DNA of 64,000 nucleotides, from contig OY282565.1 in assembly GCA_958296445.1 (NCBI GenBank), positions 971,936 through 1,035,935 of the forward strand, written 5' to 3'. Under the pieces are notes generated by a model. It searched no databases. It saw only the letters and a program-made list of their open reading frames with translations, and was not told the origin of the DNA. A program made the position numbers and the translations under genes. Positions within the stretch are counted from its first letter, which is position 1, and the number at the start of each line of letters is the position of its first letter. Shown here in pieces: positions 51,281-60,778 of this stretch. Source of the stretch: an uncultured Dehalococcoidia bacterium (lineage in GTDB: Bacteria > Chloroflexota > Dehalococcoidia > Lucifugimonadales > UBA3495).

Positions 51281-52114
51281 ATGACGCAATCGCCTGCCAC
51301 CCAACAACTACTGGAAGCCAGGCCCAACCCCTTCGGCGGCATGGTCACCGCCCCGGACGCCCTGCCCGCCAGCGCCGCCGAATTCGCCCAGCGGCTGGAC
51401 GCTTCCCTAGCTCAGTGGACTGCCGACGGCCTCAAGGCCGTATGGCTGGAAGTGCCTATCGCCCGCTCCGCCCTCATTCCCGAAGCAGTCAATCGCGGCT
51501 TCACCTTTCACCACACTAGCGACGACTACCTGATGCTCACCGCCCTGTTGCAGGAAGGCGCCTGGCTGCCCCACTTCGCCACCCACTACATCGGCATCGG
51601 CGGCGTGGTGCTGACCCCCGACCGCGAGCTGCTGGTGGTGCGCGAAATCTACGGCGTCGCCGGACGCCCCCCCACCCTCAAACTGCCCGGCGGCGCCCTG
51701 CACCCCGGCGAGCACCTAGCCGAGGCCGTCGAGCGCGAAGTGCTTGAGGAAACCGGCGTCCAGGCCGAGTTCCAGTCCATCGCCTGCTTCCGCCACTGGC
51801 ACGGCTATCGCTACGGCAAATCCGACATCTACTTCGTAGGCCGCCTGCGCCCCCTGAGCCGCGAAATCACCATGCAGGCCGACGAAATCCAAGAATGCTT
51901 GTGGCTGCCGGTAGACGACTTTCTATCCCGCGAGGACATCAGCAACTTCAACAAGCAGATTGTCCGCGCCGCCCTAGAATCCAACGGCGTAATCCAGTCC
52001 TTCATCGAAGGCTTCGGCGGCCCCGACACCCGCGAATACTTTATGCCCGGCCACCTAGTAGACGGCATAGGCGTCCTCCCCTTCCCCGGCAAAGACGGCG
52101 CCAGCGGCGTATAA
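51281..52114 (+). CDS. Nudix hydrolase (NUDT6-like pre-Nudix architecture)
   Basis: Nudix enzymes cleave nucleoside diphosphate derivatives. The 277-residue protein has an N-terminal pre-Nudix domain (LKAVWLEVPIARSALIPEAV, GFTFHHTSDDYLMLT). The Nudix core follows: FATHYIGIGGVVL, then the Nudix box at 137-160, which runs from GGALHPGEHL to REVLEETGV and fits Gx5Ex7REVxEExGV completely. This two-part layout is that of the NUDT6-like family. The C-terminal ~60 residues (FNKQIVRAALESNGV, MPGHLVDGIGVLPFPGKDG) are not a known domain to me. The ATG at 51281 has GGAGTGAC upstream. The substrate is unknown. Confidence 0.9.
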   Translation: MTQSPATQQLLEARPNPFGGMVTAPDALPASAAEFAQRLDASLAQWTADGLKAVWLEVPIARSALIPEAVNRGFTFHHTSDDYLMLTALLQEGAWLPHFATHYIGIGGVVLTPDRELLVVREIYGVAGRPPTLKLPGGALHPGEHLAEAVEREVLEETGVQAEFQSIACFRHWHGYRYGKSDIYFVGRLRPLSREITMQADEIQECLWLPVDDFLSREDISNFNKQIVRAALESNGVIQSFIEGFGGPDTREYFMPGHLVDGIGVLPFPGKDGASGV

Positions 52115-52131
52115 TACCGGCAACTATTTTC

Positions 52132-52232
52132 CAACGCAAAGGGCGCAGAGAAATCGCAGAGTACGCAGATAAATCAGATTAACGGCACAACCTCTGCGCC
52201 CTCTGCGCTATCTCCGCGCCCTCTGCGTTGAA
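52132..52232. repeat. GCAGAG-type dispersed repeat, inverted pair
   Basis: AACGCAAAGGGCGCAGAGA and CGCAGAGTACGCAGAT are followed by the inverse CCTCTGCGCCCTCTGCGCTA and TCCGCGCCCTCTGCGTTGAA. Together they form a long imperfect stem that could terminate the Nudix transcript. Confidence 0.75.
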
Positions 52233-52274
52233 CCCGAACCCCCCGCATCCCATCCGACAACAGCAGGAGCCGAT

Positions 52275-54098
52275 ATGGTCACCCAGCAGCCCGCAGTAAA
52301 CACCGAACAAGGCAACCTAACCCAGCAATCCACCGGACGCCCGGTAATCCGCTCCACCGAAGGCGTCATATCCAGCGGCCACTACCTCACCTCGATGGCC
52401 GGAATGAGGATGCTGCTCAACGGCGGCAACGCCTTCGACGCCCTAGTAGCCGCCGGATTCGCCGCCGCCGTAGTCGAACCCATCGCGTCCTACTCCCTAG
52501 CCGCCGAAGGCGTCTTTATGCTCTACGACTCCGCCAGCGGCGAACTGCTGTCCCTCAGCGGACAAGGCACCGCCCCGGGCAAGGCCACCGCCGCCTTCTA
52601 CCAATCCCAGGGCCTAGAGCGCATCCCCACCGGCCCCGGCCACCGCCAGTCCCACCTGTCCTTCACCCTGCCCGGCGTGGTGGACGCCTTCATCTCCCTG
52701 CTGGAGCGCTACGGAACCAAAAACATTGACCAAGTGCTGGCCCCGGCCATCAGCTACGCCGCCGACGGCATCCCCAACTACGAATATATGCTGGATCGGC
52801 TGGACTCCGGGGCTACCGCCCAGCAGTTCGACCTCTACGCCCCGGGCGGCTGGGACGTGTTCTATGACCATCGCCAAGTTCCCGCCGCCGGAACGCTGCT
52901 GGTTCAGCCCGGCCTAGCCAACACCCTGCGCTCTATGCTCCCCGCCAGCGGCAACGGCTCTGGTTCCCGCGAAAGCGGCCTGCGCCACGCCCGCGACGTG
53001 TTCTATCGCGGCCCCGTCGCCCAGCAAATCGCCGACTCCGTGGCCCGCGTCGGCGGCATAATGTCCACCGACGACCTAGCCGCCTACAAATCGCAGTACG
53101 AAACCCCGGTCAAAACCACCTTCCACGGCTACGAAATCCACGGCCAAGATTCTTGGACCCAAGGCCCGGTTCTGATGCAAACGTTGAATATGCTGGAGCG
53201 TTTCGACCTGCGGGCGATGGGCCACAACAGCCCGGCCTACATCCATACCGTCGCCGAAGCCGTCAAGCTGGCCTTCGGCGACCGCGAAGCCCACTACGGC
53301 GACCCCAACTTTGCCGCCGTGCCGATAGACGGCCTGCTCTCCAAAGAATACGCCGCGGAACGCGCCCGTCTGATTGACTTGGAGAACGCCTACCCCGCCC
53401 AGCCCGCCGGGGGCGACCCGTGGCGCTACTCCGCCAAACCCCGCAGCGGCAACGGAGCGTCCCCCAGCCACGCCATCCCGTCCCCGTCCGACCCGGACAC
53501 CGTAGACGCCTCGGCCCGGGAAGGCACGACCCACGTATCCGCTATGGACAAGCAGGGCAATATGGTCTGCGGCACCATCAGCGGCGGCGCCTTCGCCAAG
53601 TCGGTCTTCTTCCCCGAACTAGGCTGCGCCCTAAGCACCCGCATCGAAATGTTCAACTGCGAGGACGGCCACCCCAACGTAGTCGAGCCGGGCAAGCGCC
53701 CCCGCACCACCCTAGTCAACTACATCATCAGCAAAAACGGCCAGCCCGTGATGACCGTAGGCTGCCCCGGCGGCGACAACCAGGCCCAGGCCAACGTGCA
53801 GTTGATGCTCAACGTCATTCTGTTCGGGATGGACCCCCAACAGGCCGTCGAAGCCCCCCGCTTTTCGACCCAGAGCAACGTCAACTCCTTCTACCCCCAC
53901 GTCTACCACCCCGGCCGCCTAGACCTAGAACCCGCCATCCCCGAAACCGCCGCCGAGGAACTCCGCGCCCTAGGCCACAAGACAGCCCGAACCGTAGACT
54001 GCGGCATGGGCGCCACAGTATCCGTCCGCGACCCCGAAACCGGCCACCTAAGCACCGGCGCCGACCCCCGCCGAGCCTGCTACGCCATAGCCCTATAA
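52275..54098 (+). CDS. ggt: Gamma-glutamyltransferase (glutathione hydrolase-type Ntn hydrolase)
   Basis: The enzyme is made as a proenzyme that cleaves itself to expose a catalytic threonine. The 607-residue protein has STEGVISSGHYLTSMAGMRML, GGNAFDALVAAGFAAAV and TLPGVVDAFISLLERYG in the large subunit. The cleavage site precedes Thr418 (EGTTHVSAMDKQGNMV), and the small subunit contains RPRTTLVNYII and the oxyanion-type PGGDNQAQANVQ. There is no signal peptide, so unlike the classical periplasmic enzyme it may be cytoplasmic or a related acylase (inference). ATG 52275 follows CAGGAG. Repeats flank the gene on both sides. Confidence 0.9.
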   Translation: MVTQQPAVNTEQGNLTQQSTGRPVIRSTEGVISSGHYLTSMAGMRMLLNGGNAFDALVAAGFAAAVVEPIASYSLAAEGVFMLYDSASGELLSLSGQGTAPGKATAAFYQSQGLERIPTGPGHRQSHLSFTLPGVVDAFISLLERYGTKNIDQVLAPAISYAADGIPNYEYMLDRLDSGATAQQFDLYAPGGWDVFYDHRQVPAAGTLLVQPGLANTLRSMLPASGNGSGSRESGLRHARDVFYRGPVAQQIADSVARVGGIMSTDDLAAYKSQYETPVKTTFHGYEIHGQDSWTQGPVLMQTLNMLERFDLRAMGHNSPAYIHTVAEAVKLAFGDREAHYGDPNFAAVPIDGLLSKEYAAERARLIDLENAYPAQPAGGDPWRYSAKPRSGNGASPSHAIPSPSDPDTVDASAREGTTHVSAMDKQGNMVCGTISGGAFAKSVFFPELGCALSTRIEMFNCEDGHPNVVEPGKRPRTTLVNYIISKNGQPVMTVGCPGGDNQAQANVQLMLNVILFGMDPQQAVEAPRFSTQSNVNSFYPHVYHPGRLDLEPAIPETAAEELRALGHKTARTVDCGMGATVSVRDPETGHLSTGADPRRACYAIAL

Positions 54099-54189
54099 AC
54101 CACAAACCCCACCCGTCCGCCGCCTACACCCACCACCCAACCCAGCGCATAACCAGCACCCCAGGGGCGGGCCAACCCCCGCCCCCCCG

Positions 54190-54745
54190 TCATTCTGGCT
54201 ACCCCCATCTGTCATTCTGAGCAAAGCGAAGAATCCCACCCTAGGCCGCCAGACCCTTTCCCCTCGCCAAGACCGCCAAAGGGAAACCCCGCAACTTTCC
54301 CCAAAGACGGAAGAAATCCCGAAAATCCCTGAATCCTGAAAATCCTGATTCAGACAAACCCGGAGAAAATTACGAAATCCCTACCCCCATCTGTCACCCT
54401 GAGCAACAACCTGTCACCCCGAGCAACAACCTGCCACCCTGAGCAACAACCTGTCATTCTGAGCAAAGCGAAGAATCCCACCCTAGCCCGCCAGACCCTT
54501 TCCCTTCGCTAAGACCGCCAAAGGGAAATTCCGCAACTTTCCCCAAAGACGGAAGAAATCCCGAAAATCCCTGAATCCTGAAAATCCTGATTCAGACAAA
54601 CCCGGAGAAAACTACGAAATCCCTACCCCCATCTGTCCCCCTGAGCAAAAACCTGTCATTCTGAGCAAAGCGAAGAATCCCACCCTAGCCCGCCAGACCC
54701 TTTCCCCTAGCCAAGACCGCCAAAGAGAAATCCCGCAATAACCCC
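54190..54745. repeat. ~241-bp tandem repeat modules (two and a half copies)
   Basis: Modules starting at about 54204, 54452 and 54654 each contain a TGTCATTCTGAGCAAAGCGA hairpin, CGCCAGACCC second arm, CCGCCAAAGGGAAA, and CCAAAGACGGAAGAAATCCC. They then have AATCCTGAAAATCCTGATTC and CCGGAGAAAATTACGAAATC. Extra ~20-bp head units (CTGTCACCCTGAGCAACAAC) lie between modules 1 and 2. The last module ends just before the YceI-fusion gene. Confidence 0.9.
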
Positions 54746-54771
54746 GCAATCACGTAGGAGGAACCCCAAGT

Positions 54772-56019
54772 ATGATTCTCCTAGGAGGGCTAACCGCCGG
54801 GGCCGTAGCCGCCATAATCGCGGCCCTAGTGTCGCTGCCCCTTAACTCACCCCTAGACAGCGCGTTCAACAGCGCCACCGTAGCAGTGGCCGCCATAGCA
54901 GTCGGCCTAATCGCCGGCCTGCTCTGGACTTGGCTGGCCGCCCGCATCCTATGGTACGGCATCATACTGGCCGGTCTCTTTGTCGTAATACTGGTCGTCG
55001 CCCTAGCCGGAAACACCCAACTGGATCGCCTAGCATCCTTCTCCATCCCCTTGGCGGCCATCATCGTAGCCGTCTGCGCCCTCTTGACGCCAATGCTGGC
55101 ATCCCTATTCCTGCGCCCCGTCCTGGGCCTGCTGAAATGGCTGCCGGTAATCGCCATAGCCGCAGCCCTGGCCCTAGGCTTCGGCCTAATAACCCAGGGC
55201 GACAGCATAAGTGGAGAACTGTCCCTACCCCCGCGCCTCGAGGAACCGGCCGCCACCGTAGCGGCCCTAGTAGCGCCGTCCCCCACCCCTGAGCCGACCG
55301 CCGCGGCCACCAGCCCGCCCACCGCCGCCCCCACGTCAGCGGCAGCGCCAACCGCCCCGCCCACCACCGCCCCCACGTCAGCGGCAGCGCCAACCGCCCC
55401 GCCCACCGCCGCCCCCACATCAGCGCCCCCCCGGCCCGCCACGCCCGCCCCAACGGATGCCACGCCGCAGCCTGCGCCCACCACCCCCGCCGCCAATTCC
55501 GGCCCCGAAGCGCAAACATTCATAATCGGCGAAGGATCACAAATCACCTTCGAGGTCGAAGAAGAATTAGGCCGCGCCCCCATCCGTTTCGACGCCGTAA
55601 TTTCCGGCAACGAACTAACCGGCGAGGCCCACCTAGACGGCCAACCGTCTATAGTCACCCTAAACCTGCACTCGCTGACCAGCGACCAAACCTTCCGCGA
55701 CCGCTACATCCGCGACCGAATGTTCCCCAACACCCCAGAAGCCGTAGTCACCGTTGACCGGCTCCCAGACCTGCCCCAGAGCTTCTACGACGGCGAGGAA
55801 ACCACCGGCGAACTCACCGGCTCCCTACAAATAGGCGACACCACAACGCCGCTGCTATTCCAAGTAACCGCCCGGCACGACGGCAACACCATCAACATAC
55901 TGGCCCAAACCACATTCACCTGGCAACAACTGAACATCCCCAAACCCACAGCCCGCTCCGTAGTATACCTAGCCGACGAAGTAAACGTGCAGGTTCTCCT
56001 AATAGCCCGCCAACCCTGA
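54772..56019 (+). CDS. Membrane-anchored YceI-domain protein
   Basis: A 415-residue protein with an N-terminal membrane block of four hydrophobic segments (residues ~5-145). A ~95-residue Pro/Thr/Ala-rich linker with tandem SAAAPTAPPTxAPT repeats follows, then a C-terminal YceI-like domain (about 245-415). YceI features include ITFEVEEELGRAPIRFDAVI, TLNLHSLTSDQTFRDRYIRD and LTGSLQIGDTTTPLLFQVTA. YceI folds are lipocalin-like and bind isoprenoid or lipid tails. The linker should place the domain outside the membrane. ATG 54772 follows AGGAGGA at 54756-54762. YceI joined to such a membrane domain is common in this phylum, I believe, but not elsewhere. Confidence 0.85.
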   Translation: MILLGGLTAGAVAAIIAALVSLPLNSPLDSAFNSATVAVAAIAVGLIAGLLWTWLAARILWYGIILAGLFVVILVVALAGNTQLDRLASFSIPLAAIIVAVCALLTPMLASLFLRPVLGLLKWLPVIAIAAALALGFGLITQGDSISGELSLPPRLEEPAATVAALVAPSPTPEPTAAATSPPTAAPTSAAAPTAPPTTAPTSAAAPTAPPTAAPTSAPPRPATPAPTDATPQPAPTTPAANSGPEAQTFIIGEGSQITFEVEEELGRAPIRFDAVISGNELTGEAHLDGQPSIVTLNLHSLTSDQTFRDRYIRDRMFPNTPEAVVTVDRLPDLPQSFYDGEETTGELTGSLQIGDTTTPLLFQVTARHDGNTINILAQTTFTWQQLNIPKPTARSVVYLADEVNVQVLLIARQP

Positions 56020-56061
56020 ACCTACCCAAGGGCGTATCCAAAAAATCAAGAAATCCCCGCT

Positions 56062-56605
56062 CCCGCCCCCGTAGGGGCGCACAGCCGTGCGCCCCTCTCT
56101 TCGCAAATAGAGACCGTGCCGTTGCCAATGTCCTACCCCGCAACGAACAGGGCGCACATACGCCGCGCCGCCCGATGCGGCCCTGGATGACCCCGCCCCC
56201 GCCCCCGTAGGGGCGCACAGCCGTGCGCCCCTCTCTTCGCAAATAGAGACCATGCCGTTGCCAACACCCTACCCCGCAACGAACAGGGCGCACATACGCC
56301 GCGCCACCCGATGCGGCCCTGGATGACCCCGCACCCGCACCCGTAGGGGCGCACAGCCGTGCGCCCCTCTCTTCGCAAATAGAGACCGTGCCGTTGCCAA
56401 TGTCCTACCCCGCAACGAACAGGGCGCACATCTGTGCGCCCCTACGATGCAGCCCGATGCAACCCTGAATGACCCCGCCCCCGCCCCCGTAGGGGCGCAC
56501 AGCCGTGCGCCCCTCTCTTCGCAAATAGAGACCGTGCCGTTGCCAATGTCCTACCCCGCAACGAACAGGGCGCACATCTGTGCGCCCCTACGATGCAGCC
56601 CGATG
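56062..56605. repeat. ~136-bp tandem repeats with GGGGCGCAC palindrome (four copies)
   Basis: Units beginning with GTAGGGGCGCACAGCCGTGC at 56071, 56207, 56343 and 56489 are each followed by CTCTCTTCGCAAATAGAGAC, TGCCGTTGCCAA, TACCCCGCAACGAACAGGGC and a CGATGCGGCCC or CGATGCAACCC end. GGGGCGCAC and GTGCGCCCC form a perfect 9-bp stem. CTCT...AGAG gives a second small stem. The last two units have GCACATCTGTGCGCCCCTAC added. There is no coding potential. Confidence 0.9.
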
Positions 56606-56631
56606 CAACCCCCCAAGCAATCCAAGAACGC

Positions 56632-57729
56632 CTACCCCCCCACCGCCACCGCCCGCCCCTCCTCCGACGAGCGCCGCAAAGCGTCCACCAGCCGGTGCAG
56701 CTCCACCGCCGTATCGAAATCCGGCTGCCGCCCCCCCTGCCCCCGGATAGCCTCCCCGAACATATAGTAAAGCTGCCCCACATTATAAGGCGCCCCCGCC
56801 GGCATCCCCTCCAGCACAAAGCGGTGCTGCTCCGAAACCGCCAGCTCCTCCAAATCGTCGCCCCCCTGCGCCCCCTGAATCCGCACCGGCCCCAACTGCG
56901 GCGAATCCTCCGAATCCGCAATTAGAGTCCCCTCCCGCCCGTACACCTCCAGCCGGTAGCCGCTGCCCGCCCAAGGAATACTGGCTACGTGCGCCGACAC
57001 CACCCCCCCGCCGGCCAGCCGCCCGTTAATCAGAATGTTGTCCGGGGCAGTCACATCCAAGTACTCCCCGGTATCGGTTTCGTGCCACTGCGGGCATTGA
57101 GTAGACACAATCGCCGACACCTCGGCGAACTCCCCCGCCACGAACCGCAGCGCATCCACCGAATGGCCGGTAGCGATGGTCAAAGTAGTGGCCCCCAGCG
57201 CATCGTCGCGCTGCCAAGTGCGACCCGAAGGCCGCGCCAGCACCCCGCCGCGAATCAGCGTCATCGAACACGACATAATCTCGCCCACGTACCCCTGCTC
57301 AACAAGCTGCTTCAGCTGCAACACCGCCGGGGCCGCGCGGGCTTGCAGCCCCACCACCGCCCGCACCCCCTGAGCGCGGGCCAGCGCCGCCAGCTCCTCC
57401 GCCTCCCCCGTAGTCCGGCCCAGCGGCCACTCCGTAAACACGTGCTTGCCCGCCTCCAGCGCGTCCTTGGTAATCTGATAATGCGCCGGCACCCGCAGCA
57501 CCACCGCCACCGCGTCAATCTCCGGGTGCGCCAGCATATCCTGATAATCGTCGAAAGCCAGCCGCGCCCCGAACTGCCGCTGCGCCTCCACCGCGGTCTC
57601 CATCCGGGTAGTGCAAACCCCGGTCAGCTCAAACTCCGGGCTGGCGGCGATGGCGGGCAAATGGGAACGGTGCGCCCACCCCACCGTAGGACTAGCCCCA
57701 ATGATGCCAAGACGAATTTTCCCGGCCAT
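56632..57729 (-). CDS. Gfo/Idh/MocA-family oxidoreductase
   Basis: A 365-residue NAD(P)-dependent oxidoreductase. The Rossmann start IRLGIIGASPTVGWAHRSHL is followed by FELTGVCTTRMETAVEAQRQ, DAVAVVLRVPAHYQITKDAL and AGKHVFTEWPLGRTTGEAEE, the EKP-like motif being EWP here as in Gal80-like members. The C-terminal alpha/beta domain includes GATTLTIATGHSVDALRFVAGE. The replaced lysine of EKP suggests altered or lost catalysis, as in Gal80 (inference). ATG 57729 is preferred; a TTG at 57750 would add seven residues. The gene stands alone between repeats and the secreted-protein operon. Confidence 0.88.
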   Translation of the reverse strand: MAGKIRLGIIGASPTVGWAHRSHLPAIAASPEFELTGVCTTRMETAVEAQRQFGARLAFDDYQDMLAHPEIDAVAVVLRVPAHYQITKDALEAGKHVFTEWPLGRTTGEAEELAALARAQGVRAVVGLQARAAPAVLQLKQLVEQGYVGEIMSCSMTLIRGGVLARPSGRTWQRDDALGATTLTIATGHSVDALRFVAGEFAEVSAIVSTQCPQWHETDTGEYLDVTAPDNILINGRLAGGGVVSAHVASIPWAGSGYRLEVYGREGTLIADSEDSPQLGPVRIQGAQGGDDLEELAVSEQHRFVLEGMPAGAPYNVGQLYYMFGEAIRGQGGRQPDFDTAVELHRLVDALRRSSEEGRAVAVGG

Positions 57730-57839
57730 AACGTCAACCCCCCATACCAACTCCGCGGCAAAACCGCCGCCAACTACCCCCGATTATACAACCCCCCACC
57801 AACCCCCGCCCCATACGCCCCCGCCCGCAACCCCGGGGG

Positions 57840-59867
57840 CTACCCGTCCGTCCAAGTAAGAGTAACCGGAGCCGACGCGGCGCTATGGCCGTCCTGAGTC
57901 ACCACCACCCGCACCGTGCGGACAGCCGGACGGGGCAGGCCAAAGGAAGTTTCAGACTTGGTGCGCCGTCCGCTGAGCCACTGGCCGCCATCGTCCTGCA
58001 CCTGCCACTGGTAGCTGACCTCGCCGCTCAGAGCGCCGGACACCACCGCCCGCAGCGTCACCCGCTCCCCCACCCGGAGCTGGGTATCGCCCACGTTAAT
58101 GCTCACCCGCAACGGCTCCGGCGTAGGCGCGGGTTCGGGCGTGGCCGCGACTGTCGCCTCCGGCGTCGGTGTCGGCGTGGGTGCAGGTATCGGCGTAGGC
58201 GTTGGCTCTGGCCCAGCAGTGGGTTCCGGTGTCGCCGTCGGCGTCGCCGTGGGTATAGGTATCGCCGTTGCCGAAGCCAACGCCGGCGTAGCCGTAGGCA
58301 CCGGCGCAGGAGTAGCAGTAGGCGTAGGTTCCGCCTCGCGGACGCGCAACGTCAGCTTGTCACCGTCCTGCCAAGGTCGCTCCGCCACATCCCAGACCAT
58401 ATAGCCCTTGCTGCCGTCCGACGCCGACAAGCTGGGAGGAAAGCCAAGACTCAGGACAACCGACCCGTCAAGCGCGATAAAGTCCAAAGCATAACCGGCC
58501 AGCGAAGTATAAGGAGACAAGGACACCGTCACCAAGCCATCCTCCCAACCCAGCCCGGTTATCGCCGTCGTCGCGCCGCCCACCTGAAACTCGGCGGGAA
58601 AAACATCGCCAATCCCGTCGGCGGACGGGTCGAAAAACGCTTCGTGCGCCGCGCCTTCTGAGGCGGTTACTTGAATAATAAGCTCACGCGCCGTCCTTTC
58701 CGCGTCAGGATATGCGTTGCATATAATATATTTATATGGTTGAATATTGAAATAAACCCGAAATTCTCCAGCAGGAAGAGGCCGCTGCAAATAAACTACT
58801 CCTGGGTGTTGATATGTGAACAAATCTGCGTCTTTTCCTTCGAGCCAAAAATTCCAAAAGTTGTCCTTTCTATCCTTGCGAGACCCTGCCCCTGCATCCG
58901 TATAAATACTGCTCCCTGCCGGTAAGCCAGAGATAATTGATCGCTCATAATGAGCGTGGAGAAATTCTGGAGGGGCAAATTTTTCATACCACTTGAGTTT
59001 TCGTTCCCAAGTGTATTTTTCATAAATACAGGACTGGTATTCCTCTGAACCATCGCCCGCATTGACTTCTCTGTCCAGTTTCGCAATTTGGCTCTTTAGT
59101 TCACTCAGCGTTATTGTTGACCTATAGTTTGATTGCCCTGAAACACTTACATCAACAATACTGTCTCCTGATTTTGGCATTTCAGACCGGACACTCATAA
59201 GAAACTGCTGTTCATCGTTGCTTGACGCCCCCGATACCCTGCCTGATACTGCGCCCGGCAACCAGTCTCTTGAGTGACGGCTGGCTATTGTATAATAATC
59301 TTCCCCGCCATATATGATTCCAAACCAGTAACGGTTCCCTTGCTGGCTGCTGGGCAGAGATGGATGATTATTTGCCAAAAAAATGATAGCTTCCCGATCA
59401 TCCCAGCGAGTATCGCGTTTGTCGCTGAGGTCTTGACTAAAGAGATTGGCCCCCAGCCTAGTTTGGTATTCATTTCCTGCGTCATACACAACGGCTGTCA
59501 ATTCGCTGGCGCCGCTTCCCTTCAGATACTCTATGACCTCAAATTTGTGAATTAACGCTCCGACATACTTGGTATCTGCCCCCGTGCCGCTACTATCGCG
59601 AATGTCCACCCCTGAAGCAACTGAAATCAACCTTGCCAAGGCTACGACATCTGATCCTACAATCTTTTCCTCCAAGGATTCTGGGCCGAAGTATTCGCCC
59701 ACTGAACCCTGTCCAACCCCTTGTATTCTTGACGATAACGCAGTTCCGATATCGCCAAGAAATCCAGTGACGAGCATTATCAAAGCCAAAATAAAAGCCA
59801 ACACCACAGGAACTCCTATAAGCGTGCAGGTGCGCTGACGGCGAGTTAAGGAAATTTTGTGCGCCAT
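57840..59867 (-). CDS. Large surface protein: membrane anchor, unknown N-domain, Thr-Pro linker, Ig-like C-domain
   Basis: A 675-residue protein. An N-terminal hydrophobic segment (GVPVVLAFILALIMLVTGFL) should anchor or export it. The ~420-residue body begins SLEEKIVGSDVVALARLISV and contains WDDREAIIFLANNHP, a domain type I associate with Chloroflexota surface proteins but cannot name. A strand-rich region follows, then a ~70-residue PTPTATPAP-type linker and a C-terminal Ig/PKD-like domain (VSINVGDTQLRVGERVTLRA). ATG 59867 follows AGGAGG with 6-bp spacing. The part from ~58670 to 59860 is markedly AT-richer than the linker and C-domain. It lies 20 bp after the next gene and is probably in one operon with it. 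Confidence 0.75.
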   Translation of the reverse strand: MAHKISLTRRQRTCTLIGVPVVLAFILALIMLVTGFLGDIGTALSSRIQGVGQGSVGEYFGPESLEEKIVGSDVVALARLISVASGVDIRDSSGTGADTKYVGALIHKFEVIEYLKGSGASELTAVVYDAGNEYQTRLGANLFSQDLSDKRDTRWDDREAIIFLANNHPSLPSSQQGNRYWFGIIYGGEDYYTIASRHSRDWLPGAVSGRVSGASSNDEQQFLMSVRSEMPKSGDSIVDVSVSGQSNYRSTITLSELKSQIAKLDREVNAGDGSEEYQSCIYEKYTWERKLKWYEKFAPPEFLHAHYERSIISGLPAGSSIYTDAGAGSRKDRKDNFWNFWLEGKDADLFTYQHPGVVYLQRPLPAGEFRVYFNIQPYKYIICNAYPDAERTARELIIQVTASEGAAHEAFFDPSADGIGDVFPAEFQVGGATTAITGLGWEDGLVTVSLSPYTSLAGYALDFIALDGSVVLSLGFPPSLSASDGSKGYMVWDVAERPWQDGDKLTLRVREAEPTPTATPAPVPTATPALASATAIPIPTATPTATPEPTAGPEPTPTPIPAPTPTPTPEATVAATPEPAPTPEPLRVSINVGDTQLRVGERVTLRAVVSGALSGEVSYQWQVQDDGGQWLSGRRTKSETSFGLPRPAVRTVRVVVTQDGHSAASAPVTLTWTDG

Positions 59868-59887
59868 TACAAACCTCCTGTTTTGCA

Positions 59888-60778
59888 TTAACGCGGCCCC
59901 GAAGCCGCCGGTATCGGTTCTTTCGTAAAACGCTGCTCCTCGGGCACTGGATACCCAACAGAGTGAGTGTCCCGAACTCCAGTCTGGCCGGCCAGAGCCG
60001 GCAACAGACGCACCGGCACAAAGGCCACCAAAACAGGCTTCCAGCGGGCGTCGGCGTCGGCGTCTTCGTGTCTCATTACTGCGCCGTTGTCTTTCAGGAA
60101 TTGCCTTACGTTGTCGTAATTCTCATCGCCTTCAATGCCAATCATCAGCGCGGCATAAGTAGGGTTGGTATCTTCTTCGGGCATCAGGCCGGCCTCATAC
60201 CAAGCCGCCAGATTGTTGAGCCCCTGGCTCAGATTCGGGTATCGCGGTATGGTACGATGCATTTCCCCAAAGCTGGGATGGGCGGCCAGAGTGGCCAGCA
60301 GGGACGCCGGGATGGTGGCGTATAGAACAGAATCTTTATACTGAGATATCGAGTGTTCGACGCCGTGTAAGTCTAGGAAAGCAATAATGGCTTCGCGCTC
60401 TTGGGCGCCGGCGACGAAAATTCGTACCCGTATAAGTTCCGGTTCGGCTTGGCCTGATACGCCTCCCGCCGACTGCCGCTTCTCATATTTTATTACCTCC
60501 GCGGTCAGCAGGATGTCCATCCCGGCCCTCGTAGTGAAATCTATGGTGGGCGGTGGCGTGGACAAGGGCGGCAAGCTAACGCGGGGCGTTGGCGTGTCGG
60601 CAGGAGCAGTAGGGGCACCCGTGGGCGCCGAGCTTTCCTGAGCAGACTGGGCGGCAGGGCCGCAGGCCACTATCAGGATAGATACTGCCAGCATTGCCAA
60701 AGCCAAGACTGCCATAACGTTGGCGATGTTATACAAGATAACCGCCACCAGCCGATAGCGCGAAAGCAGATTGACCAT
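59888..60778 (-). CDS. Putative lipoprotein of unknown function
   Basis: The 296-residue protein has a long hydrophobic N-terminus (AVILYNIANVMAVLALAMLA) ending in a lipobox-like ILIVACGP with Cys39. A Ser/Thr/Pro-rich linker and two similar alpha/beta halves follow (VRIFVAGAQEREAIIAFLDL and ALMIGIEGDENYDNVRQFLK). It may contain two ferredoxin-like repeats (inference). The ATG at 60778 is the only good start; AGGGGGTTGAG lies upstream. It precedes the large surface protein gene by 20 bp on the same strand, suggesting a two-gene operon with a joint extracellular role. No family recognised. Confidence 0.7.
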   Translation of the reverse strand: MVNLLSRYRLVAVILYNIANVMAVLALAMLAVSILIVACGPAAQSAQESSAPTGAPTAPADTPTPRVSLPPLSTPPPTIDFTTRAGMDILLTAEVIKYEKRQSAGGVSGQAEPELIRVRIFVAGAQEREAIIAFLDLHGVEHSISQYKDSVLYATIPASLLATLAAHPSFGEMHRTIPRYPNLSQGLNNLAAWYEAGLMPEEDTNPTYAALMIGIEGDENYDNVRQFLKDNGAVMRHEDADADARWKPVLVAFVPVRLLPALAGQTGVRDTHSVGYPVPEEQRFTKEPIPAASGPR

